Source of the DNA: Opitutaceae bacterium
Lineage (GTDB): Bacteria > Verrucomicrobiota > Verrucomicrobiia > Opitutales > Opitutaceae
Assembly: GCA_005786775.1 (NCBI GenBank)
Contig: SYDD01000284.1
Coordinates: 1-5,126, forward strand
Reading direction: 5' to 3'
DNA length: 5,126 nucleotides
A program made the position numbers and the translations under genes. Positions 1 to 5,126 of this stretch are shown here, in pieces (positions within the stretch are counted from its first letter, which is position 1; each line of letters begins with the position of its first letter). The notes beneath the pieces are model-generated. The model did no database searches. It was given only the letters and a program-made list of their open reading frames with translations, and was not told the DNA's origin.

Positions 1-1251
1 AGCGGCATCGCCGCCGCCAGCGTGCTCCGCGCCGCGGATGCTGGGGTAGACGTCGTTGACCTTGCCCTCGCCGCGATGAGCGGCAGCACCTCCCAGCCGA
101 ACCTGAACTCGATCGTCGCCGCGCTCCAGCATACGCCGCGCGACACCGGGCTCGACCTAGACGCGCTGAACCAGTTCTCGGACTACTGGGAGGTCGTGCG
201 TGACTACTATAAGCCGTTCGACACGGCGCCCCGCAGCGGTTCGGCGGAGGTCTACCTGCACGAGATGCCGGGCGGGCAGTACACCAATCTCAAGGAGCAG
301 GCTGCTTCGATGGGCGTGGGCCACCGTTGGCCGGAGATCGCTCGCATCTACGCCGAGGTGAACCAGCTGCTCGGCGACATCGTGAAAGTTACGCCGAGCT
401 CGAAGGTGGTCGGGGATCTCGCGCTCTTCCTCTTCAGCCGCGGCATCAAGCCCGCGGACGTGGTTAACCTCGAGCCCGGCTCCCTCCCCTTCCCGGAGAG
501 CGTGATCGACATGATGCAGGGCGGCCTCGGCTGGCCCGAAGGCGGCTGGCCGGAGCGCGTCTCGCTGGTGGTGCTCGGCGAGAAACGGCACCGCGAGGCC
601 CGTGCCCGCTACGCCGCCGCCCGACGCAAGCCGGGCCACGGCGCGGCCGCGCCGCTCGACCTTCACCGGACCCGCACCGAGTTGGCGGAGAAACTCCGGC
701 GCCCCGCCAACGACGACGACCTCTATTCCCACCTGATGTACCCGCAGGTGTTCGCGGACTTCGCGAAGCATCTCACCGCGTACAGCGACGTCTCCGTCCT
801 GCCGACCCCCGCGTTCTTCTACGGGCTGCGCCCCGGCGAGGAGATCTCGGTGAACATCGAGGAGGGCAAGGTCCTCATCATCCGGCTCATTTCCGTCGGC
901 CAGCCGGACAAGGACGGCCGCCGCGCCATTAGCTACGAGCTCAATGGCATCGCCCGCGAGACACTGATCTTGGACAAGTCCGTCGCCCCCAAGTCCAAGG
1001 CCCGGCCCAAGGCGGACCTCGCAGACGCGACCCAGGTCGGCGCGCCGATCCCCGGCCTCGTCGCCCAGCTCTCGGTGTCCGTCGGCTCGAAGGTCGCGAA
1101 GGGCGACAAGCTGCTGATGATGGAGGCGATGAAGATGCAGAACTCGGTCTACGCACCCTGCGACGGCGTCGTGGCGGAGCTGCACGTCGCCTTGGGCGAC
1201 ACGGTCGAGGCAAAGGACCTCCTGCTCCGAATCCGCGCCGCTGCGGCCTGA
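1..1251 (+). CDS. pyc: Pyruvate carboxylase, C-terminal part (5' end outside window)
   Basis: Biotin-dependent pyruvate carboxylase makes oxaloacetate from pyruvate, bicarbonate and ATP (anaplerosis, gluconeogenesis) in the cytoplasm. The frame is open from base 1 and codes upstream of the first possible start (GTG at 22), so the gene begins outside the window; 416 residues of a usual ~1150 are visible. Numbering from the first visible residue: the end of the carboxyltransferase TIM barrel includes SGSTSQPN (27-34), whose Thr probably matches the catalytic Thr of characterised enzymes. The conserved PYC/OADA domain follows, with HEMPGGQYTNL (87-97) and GDIVKVTPSSKVVGD (125-139). After a Lys/Pro/Ala-rich linker comes the biotinyl domain (about 350-415) with EAMKM; the biotinylated Lys is residue 378 (codon 1132-1134), 38 residues from the end, as usual for the family. 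The carboxylase-domain motifs separate it from acetyl-CoA carboxylase BCCP. Oxaloacetate decarboxylase alpha shares the later domains, but the near-identity to pyruvate carboxylase sequence patterns favours Pyc. The frame is intact and ends in TGA. Confidence 0.96.
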   Translation, partial: SGIAAASVLRAADAGVDVVDLALAAMSGSTSQPNLNSIVAALQHTPRDTGLDLDALNQFSDYWEVVRDYYKPFDTAPRSGSAEVYLHEMPGGQYTNLKEQAASMGVGHRWPEIARIYAEVNQLLGDIVKVTPSSKVVGDLALFLFSRGIKPADVVNLEPGSLPFPESVIDMMQGGLGWPEGGWPERVSLVVLGEKRHREARARYAAARRKPGHGAAAPLDLHRTRTELAEKLRRPANDDDLYSHLMYPQVFADFAKHLTAYSDVSVLPTPAFFYGLRPGEEISVNIEEGKVLIIRLISVGQPDKDGRRAISYELNGIARETLILDKSVAPKSKARPKADLADATQVGAPIPGLVAQLSVSVGSKVAKGDKLLMMEAMKMQNSVYAPCDGVVAELHVALGDTVEAKDLLLRIRAAAA

Positions 1252-1256
1252 GCCGA

Positions 1257-1285
1257 GGACTTCAGTCCCCGCGGAGGGGCTCCGC
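1257..1285. terminator. Two small hairpins at the convergent gene junction, possible bidirectional transcription end
   Basis: Only 10 bases (1252-1261) lie between the stop codons of the converging genes. Two inverted repeats sit here. The first, 1257-1268, pairs GGAC with GTCC around TTCA and spans the reverse-strand stop codon. The second, 1271-1285, is a perfect 6-bp stem (GCGGAG/CTCCGC) with a 3-base loop, inside the last codons of trmO. Neither is followed by a T-run on either strand, so this is not a canonical intrinsic terminator. In G+C-rich DNA such short stems can arise by chance. The location is the main argument for a role in ending or protecting the transcripts. Confidence 0.25.
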
Positions 1286-1951
1286 CTCCACCACGGCGAG
1301 CCCGCCGGTGGCCGTCCCGCGCCAACGGACATTCCAGCCCGCGACGGTCATGCCATAGGTTCGTTCGTCCGCTGCCTGGTAAGCCGGGCGCAGCTCCAAG
1401 CGCAGCAACTCGCGAACCAGCGCCGTCCGCTCCGGCCCGAGTCGGTGAGCGACCTCCAACGGGATCTCGATACCTTCAATTTCGCGCCGCTCGGGGGGCG
1501 CTTCTGCCCAGTCCGCCCGCGCTTCCGAAGGCGCCTCGGCCCACGGCAGGTAAGGCTTCACGTCGTAAACTGGAGTGCCGTCCACCGCGTCGACGCCGCC
1601 GACGCGCAGCGCTCCCGGTTCCAAGCCGAGCAGGCGCACGAGCGAAAGCCCGAGCCCGTTGGGCCGGTTAGGCGAGCGCGAGGCGAAGACCCCGACGCGC
1701 GCGTTGCCCCCGAGCCGGGGCGGCCGCACGACCGCGCTGCCGGTCCAAGGGGGATTCAGGTGGAAACCGGTGACCAGCCAGAGGTGGGAGAAGGCCTCGA
1801 GACCGCGGGTGAACTCCGGCGCGGCGTAGGCCGGCAGGAATTCCACGCGCCCCTCGGCGGCGGGCACCAGCCCGGCCTGCCGGGGCACGCCGAACTTCCC
1901 GCCGAACGGGGTGCGGAGGACCGCGACCGGCGCCAGCGCGCCACCGCTCAC
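1262..1951 (-). CDS. trmO: tRNA (N6-threonylcarbamoyladenosine-37)-N6-methyltransferase TrmO (TsaA/YaeB family)
   Basis: TrmO is a SAM-dependent enzyme that methylates t6A at position 37 of threonine tRNA to m6t6A, next to the anticodon; it acts in the cytoplasm. The product is 229 residues, close to the 235 of E. coli TrmO. The N-terminal beta-barrel TsaA domain covers about residues 7-145: VLRTPFGGKFGVPRQAGLVP (11-30), LEAFSHLWLV (51-60), VVRPPRLGGNARVGVFASRS (74-93), RPNGLGLSLVRLL (96-108) and DGTPVYDVKPYLPWAEA (124-140). The C-terminal extension typical of bacterial TrmO ends with RPAYQ and WNVRWRG (206-212), matching the E. coli RPAYR and NVRWR motifs. The GTG start is chosen because homology begins at once after it and it overlaps the upstream stop as GTGA; longer upstream reading is low-complexity out-of-frame sequence. 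No good Shine-Dalgarno is visible, so translation probably depends on coupling to the DUF1501 gene. A Gly stands in RPNGLG where E. coli has Pro, a minor variation. Confidence 0.93.
   Translation of the reverse strand: MSGGALAPVAVLRTPFGGKFGVPRQAGLVPAAEGRVEFLPAYAAPEFTRGLEAFSHLWLVTGFHLNPPWTGSAVVRPPRLGGNARVGVFASRSPNRPNGLGLSLVRLLGLEPGALRVGGVDAVDGTPVYDVKPYLPWAEAPSEARADWAEAPPERREIEGIEIPLEVAHRLGPERTALVRELLRLELRPAYQAADERTYGMTVAGWNVRWRGTATGGLAVVEAEPLRGD
1948..1951 (-). promoter_or_regulatory. GTGA stop/start overlap coupling the DUF1501 gene to trmO
   Basis: On the reverse strand the TGA stop of the DUF1501 gene (1950-1948) overlaps the GTG start of trmO (1951-1949) by three bases. There is no clear Shine-Dalgarno in the preceding coding sequence, which suggests that ribosomes ending the first gene re-initiate on the second. 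Confidence 0.8.
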
Positions 1952-3426
1952 GCGAGCAGGTCCCGCACGACGTGGCCGTGCACGTCGGTCAGGCGGTAGT
2001 TGCGGCCCTGGAATTTGTAGGTGAGGCGCTCGTGGTTGATGCCCAGCAGGTGGAGCACGGTGGCCTGGAAATCGTGCACGTGGACCTTCCGCTCGGCGGG
2101 GTTGAACCCGAAGTCGTCGGAGGCGCCGTAGGTGAGCCCGGGCTTCACCCCGGCGCCGGCCATCCAGACCGTGAAGACGTAGGGATGGTGATCGCGGCCC
2201 CACTGCTTGGTCTCCTCGATCTTGCCCTGCAGGAAAGGCGTGCGACCGAACTCGCCGCCCCAGATGACGAGGGTGTCCTCCAGCAGCCCGCGCTGCTTGA
2301 GGTCCTGGATCAGGCCCGCCGACGGGGCGTCGACGTCCTGGCACTGGATCTTCAGCTGGGTGTTCAGGTTGCGGTGCTGGTCCCAGCCCGCGTGCATCAC
2401 TTGGATGAAGCGCACGCCTCGCTCCGCGAGCCGGCGCGCCATCAGGCAGTTGTAGGCGAAGGAGCCCTGCTTGGTGACGTCCGGCCCATAGAGCGCAAGG
2501 GTCGCCGGTGACTCGCGCGAGAAGTCCGTCAGCTCCGGCACGCTGGTCTGCATCTTGTAAGCCATCTCGTACTGGGCGATGCGGGTAGCGATCTCGGGGT
2601 CGCCAAAGTCACGCCGCTTGGCTTCGTTGAGGGCGGCGAGGTCGTCGAGGATCCCGCGGCGCATCTCCCGGCTCATCCCCGCGGGATTCGACAGGTAGAG
2701 CACCGGATCCCCGCGGCCGCGGAAGGCGACGCCCTGGTACTTCGAGGGGAGGAAGCCGCTGCCCCAGTAGAAGTCGTAGAAGATCTGGCCGCAGCTGGCC
2801 TCCTTGTCCCGCGAAGTCATCACCACGAAGGAAGGCAGGTTCTCGCTCTCGCTACCCAGTCCGTAGCTCAGCCACGCGCCCATCGAGGGCCGACCGGCCA
2901 TCTCCGCGCCGGTGAGGAAGAAGGTGATCGCCGGAGCGTGGTTAACCGCCTCGGTGTGCATCGACTTCACAAAACACAGGTCGTCGGCGATCGCCGCAGT
3001 CCGCGGCAGAAAATCCGAGACCCACGCCCCGCTACGCCCGTGTTGGGCGAATTTCGTGATCTCCCCGAGCACCGGCCGCGCCGTCTGGCCGCCGGTCATG
3101 GTGGAGAAGCGTCGGCCCCCCACGACCTCGTCGGGGATCTGCCTCCCGTGCCACTGACGTAGCATCGGCTTGTAGTCGAAAAGGTCCACGTGCGAAGGCG
3201 CACCGTTCTGGAAAAGGTAGATCACACGCTTCGCCCGCGGCGCAAAGTGCGGGAGGCCGCCGATCCCTTGCTGTCCGCGGGGCGACGCACCGGCCCGCGC
3301 GTCGCGCCCGAGCAGCGACGCGAGCGCCGCCGTGCCGATCCCGAGAGCGGAGCGGCCGAAGAACTGACGGCGCGTGTGCAGCGCGCGTGCGTCCAGGAGG
3401 GGTTCGAGCGGGGGCAACGGGTTCAT
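1948..3426 (-). CDS. DUF1501 family protein, Tat-exported (alkaline phosphatase/sulfatase-like superfamily)
   Basis: A complete 492-residue protein of the DUF1501 family, which is related to the alkaline phosphatase/sulfatase superfamily. No reaction is established for it; a metal-dependent hydrolase is inferred. Residues 1-45 look like a twin-arginine signal peptide: TRRQFFG (18-24, Arg pair at 19-20), a hydrophobic SALGIGTAALASLLG stretch and a probable cut after DARA, so it should leave the cytoplasm folded. Family motifs in order: NGAPSHVDLFDYKP (74-87), NHAPAITFFLTG (162-173), GFLPSKYQGVAF (224-235), HAGWDQH (345-351), WGGEFGRTP (389-397), GRDHHP (410-415), VHVHD (448-452) and FQGRNYRLTDVHG (472-484). 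The Asp/His/Glu residues in these are candidate metal ligands. The ATG at 3426-3424 is preferred because it overlaps the upstream stop as ATGA; a GTG nine bases earlier (3435-3433) would add three residues. AAGGA directly abuts the ATG, too close for a normal ribosome site. It is the usual partner of a PSD1-type gene in Planctomycetota and Verrucomicrobiota. The frame is intact. Confidence 0.93.
   Translation of the reverse strand: MNPLPPLEPLLDARALHTRRQFFGRSALGIGTAALASLLGRDARAGASPRGQQGIGGLPHFAPRAKRVIYLFQNGAPSHVDLFDYKPMLRQWHGRQIPDEVVGGRRFSTMTGGQTARPVLGEITKFAQHGRSGAWVSDFLPRTAAIADDLCFVKSMHTEAVNHAPAITFFLTGAEMAGRPSMGAWLSYGLGSESENLPSFVVMTSRDKEASCGQIFYDFYWGSGFLPSKYQGVAFRGRGDPVLYLSNPAGMSREMRRGILDDLAALNEAKRRDFGDPEIATRIAQYEMAYKMQTSVPELTDFSRESPATLALYGPDVTKQGSFAYNCLMARRLAERGVRFIQVMHAGWDQHRNLNTQLKIQCQDVDAPSAGLIQDLKQRGLLEDTLVIWGGEFGRTPFLQGKIEETKQWGRDHHPYVFTVWMAGAGVKPGLTYGASDDFGFNPAERKVHVHDFQATVLHLLGINHERLTYKFQGRNYRLTDVHGHVVRDLLA
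3423..3426 (-). promoter_or_regulatory. ATGA stop/start overlap coupling the PSD1-type gene to the DUF1501 gene
   Basis: On the reverse strand the TGA stop of the DUF1549/DUF1553 gene (3425-3423) overlaps the ATG start of the DUF1501 gene (3426-3424). This classic overlap decides the start over the GTG at 3435-3433 and implies coupled synthesis of the two proteins. Confidence 0.78.
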
Positions 3427-5126
3427 TCCTTGCACAGGGTTTCGTCGAGGTTGAGCAACAGGGAGCAGAGGGCGGTCCAGGCGGCGTGCTCGCCCGCGCC
3501 GAGACCGGCCGGGCGCGGGGAGGCGCCCGCGGCGGAGAGCAACCGGGCGGCCTCCGCATCCCGCGCGAAGTCCGCGCGCAACCGGACGAGCCGCGCGGCC
3601 AGCACCCCCTCCTCGGCCTCGGATGGCGGCCGGGCGGTGACCAGCCGGAAGGCGAACCGGAGGCGCGCCGCGTCGTCCGCCGCACCGGCGAGGACCCGCT
3701 GCGCCATCACCCGCGCGGCCTCGACGAACGCTGGGTCGTTCAGCGTGACCAGCGCGTGCAGCGGCGTGTTGGTGAGCGGAACCTTGAGGGTGCAGACCTG
3801 CCGCGCCCCGGCATCAAAGAACGTCGTCGGACCGACAATGCGGCGCCAGAAGACGTAAAGGCTCCGCCGGTACAGGGCATCACCCTCGTCCTCCACGTAG
3901 GTCTTCTTGCCGAAAGTGGCCTCCTCCCAGATCCCGGCGGGCTGGTAGGGCCGCACCGAGGGGCCGCCTGCAGCGAGATTGACCAGACCGGCCGCGGCGA
4001 GCGCCTGGTCCCGGATCATCCACGAGGGCATCCGGTGCCGCGGACCCCGCGCGAGCAGGCGGTTCTCCGGATCGCGCTCCCGCAGCGCCGCGCCCACGCG
4101 CGACGATTGCCGGTAGGTGGCGCTGGTGACGATCAGCCGGTGCAGCCGCTTCATATCCCAGCCGTGGGCGACAAAGTCGGCGGCCAGCCAGTCCAGCAGT
4201 TCGGGATGGGACGGCGGGTCGCCCTGCACGCCGAAGTCCTCCGCGGTCTTGACGAAGCCGTGGCCGAAGAAGGCCTGCCAGGCGCGGTTCACCGTGGTGC
4301 GGGCGGCGAGCGGGTTCGCCGGGGAGACGAGCCAGCGCGCGAGATCGAGCCGATTGAGCCGGTTGGCCGGACCAGGCTCGGGCGCGGCGGACCGGAACAG
4401 CGCGGGCACGGCGCCGTACACCTGGGTCTCGGTCTTCGCCTCGTAGCTACCGCGGTTGAGGATGAACGTCTCCCGGGGTTCCTTGAGCTGGTCCATGATC
4501 ATCACCCGCGTGATGTTGTCATTCGCCCGGTCACGGGCGCGCAGGGCGGCGATATGCCGCTGGAGCAGCTTCACGTAAGCCGGGTCGGGTTCCGTGTCGC
4601 GGAAGAAGGGAAGCGCCTCCAGGAGCCCGTCGAGGCTGCGGCGGCGAACCTCCGTGCGGGCGTGGGTGGCGGGGAGGTTGCCTGGCAGCCGCTGCGCGGC
4701 AGGAGAGTCGATGACCGGCTTGCCCTCCGGCCGCGGGAACTTCGTCAGCTCGAACCGCTCGATTTCCGGGACCAGCGCATCGATGGCGGCCTGCGCCTTG
4801 CGCACCGCCTCGGCCTCGGCCGGCGTCGAGAGGTCGAGCACGGGGGCGATGGCACCACTGCGGCCTCCCGTCGTGCGGCCGGCCTCCGACATCTGGTTGA
4901 AGATGTCGTAGAGGGCGTAGTAATCGCGCTGCGTGACGGGGTCGTACTTGTGGTCGTGGCAGCGCGCGCAGGACAGGGTCAGGCCGAGCCAGATCGCCCC
5001 AGTCGTCTCAACGCGGTCGAAGACGTTCTCCACCCGGGTTTCCTCCGGGATGCGCCCGCCCTCGCCGTTGAACATATTGTTCCGGTGGAAGCCGCTCGCG
5101 ATCTTCTGCTCGCGCGTCGCCCCCGG
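3423..5126 (-). CDS. DUF1549/DUF1553 (PSD1-type) cytochrome c-like protein, C-terminal part (5' end outside window)
   Basis: Large, probably exported PVC-group protein; its biochemical role is unknown. The frame is open to the window edge: 17 codons before the first internal ATG (5075-5073) still match the family (TREQKIASGFHRNNMFNGEGG), so 567 C-terminal residues are visible and the start, signal peptide and any N-terminal PSC1 cytochrome domain lie beyond. Numbering from the first visible residue: the end of DUF1549 carries IPEETRVENVFDRVETTG, then SCARCHDHKYDP with a CxxCH haem c motif at 53-57 (bases 4970-4956). A mostly helical linker follows (about 105-215), where some relatives carry a LamG-like domain; none is seen here. 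RETFILNRGSYE (218-229) leads into DUF1553 (about 252-520), with NRLDLARWLVSPANPLAART, VNRAWQAFFG, DFGVQGDPPSHPELLDWLA, RRSLYVFWRR, VCTLKVPLTNTPLHALVTLNDPAFVEAA. The tail LLNLDETLCKE is the family ending. Covalent haem binding and electron transfer are inferred from CxxCH. Paired with the DUF1501 gene, which it overlaps by four bases. Confidence 0.93.
   Translation of the reverse strand, partial: PGATREQKIASGFHRNNMFNGEGGRIPEETRVENVFDRVETTGAIWLGLTLSCARCHDHKYDPVTQRDYYALYDIFNQMSEAGRTTGGRSGAIAPVLDLSTPAEAEAVRKAQAAIDALVPEIERFELTKFPRPEGKPVIDSPAAQRLPGNLPATHARTEVRRRSLDGLLEALPFFRDTEPDPAYVKLLQRHIAALRARDRANDNITRVMIMDQLKEPRETFILNRGSYEAKTETQVYGAVPALFRSAAPEPGPANRLNRLDLARWLVSPANPLAARTTVNRAWQAFFGHGFVKTAEDFGVQGDPPSHPELLDWLAADFVAHGWDMKRLHRLIVTSATYRQSSRVGAALRERDPENRLLARGPRHRMPSWMIRDQALAAAGLVNLAAGGPSVRPYQPAGIWEEATFGKKTYVEDEGDALYRRSLYVFWRRIVGPTTFFDAGARQVCTLKVPLTNTPLHALVTLNDPAFVEAARVMAQRVLAGAADDAARLRFAFRLVTARPPSEAEEGVLAARLVRLRADFARDAEAARLLSAAGASPRPAGLGAGEHAAWTALCSLLLNLDETLCKE

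Noticed and set aside
1..1251. Pyc considered as a truncated or broken gene
   Set aside because: The frame is open through base 1 and the conserved sequence continues to the window edge, so the missing part is simply outside the window.
157..1332. 391-codon open frame antisense to pyc
   Set aside because: It runs opposite a clearly conserved pyruvate carboxylase and its translation is Arg/Ala/Gly/Val-rich with no recognisable family; long antisense frames are expected at this G+C content.
1445..1999. Forward-strand open frame across trmO
   Set aside because: It mirrors the trmO coding sequence, shows no family motif and has low-complexity Arg/Pro composition.
1952..2344. Upstream in-frame extension of trmO (to a 360-residue product)
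   Set aside because: The extra sequence overlaps the conserved DUF1501 gene in another frame and is Arg/Pro-rich shadow; TrmO homology begins only after the GTG at 1951.
645..2721. Several GCGGCCGC-like palindromes considered as a repeat or operator family
   Set aside because: They lie inside conserved coding sequence, are irregularly spaced and are expected by chance in G+C-rich DNA.
3032..3858. Open frames on both strands over the DUF1501/PSD1 junction (3032-3685 minus, 3190-3858 plus)
   Set aside because: Both are Arg/Ala/Pro-rich shadows of the two conserved genes that account for the same bases.

Overview
The window is almost wholly protein-coding and G+C-rich (roughly two thirds G+C by eye). 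It holds four genes: the 3' part of a forward-strand pyruvate carboxylase gene, then three reverse-strand genes packed head to tail. No RNA genes, CRISPR arrays, insertion sequences or large repeats are visible, and no stretch over 300 bases lacks a gene.

Region by region. Positions 1-1251 (+) encode the C-terminal ~416 residues of biotin-dependent pyruvate carboxylase: the end of the carboxyltransferase barrel, the conserved PYC/OADA domain and the biotinyl domain with its EAMKM motif. Ten bases separate its stop from the stop of a convergent reverse-strand gene cluster. Read in the direction of transcription, from the right edge leftwards, that cluster is: (i) the C-terminal ~567 residues of a DUF1549/DUF1553 (PSD1-type) protein with a CxxCH haem-binding motif, truncated by the window edge; (ii) a complete Tat-exported DUF1501 protein of the alkaline phosphatase/sulfatase-like superfamily; (iii) a complete TrmO (TsaA/YaeB family) tRNA N6-threonylcarbamoyladenosine methyltransferase. 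The junctions are 4-base stop/start overlaps (ATGA and GTGA), so the three genes are very probably one translationally coupled operon.

Organism. The PSD1 + DUF1501 pair is a hallmark of the PVC group (Planctomycetota and Verrucomicrobiota), where many paralogous pairs occur in one genome. With the high G+C this points to a Verrucomicrobiota (for example Opitutales-like) or Planctomycetota bacterium; the sequence alone does not let me choose firmly.

How the genes work together. The PSD1 and DUF1501 proteins are expected to act together outside the cytoplasm, by inference in electron transfer and hydrolysis linked to complex substrates, though the biochemical function of these families is not established. 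TrmO is a cytoplasmic housekeeping enzyme, and its tight coupling to an exported pair is the least expected feature here. Pyruvate carboxylase (anaplerotic oxaloacetate synthesis) is an unrelated convergent neighbour.
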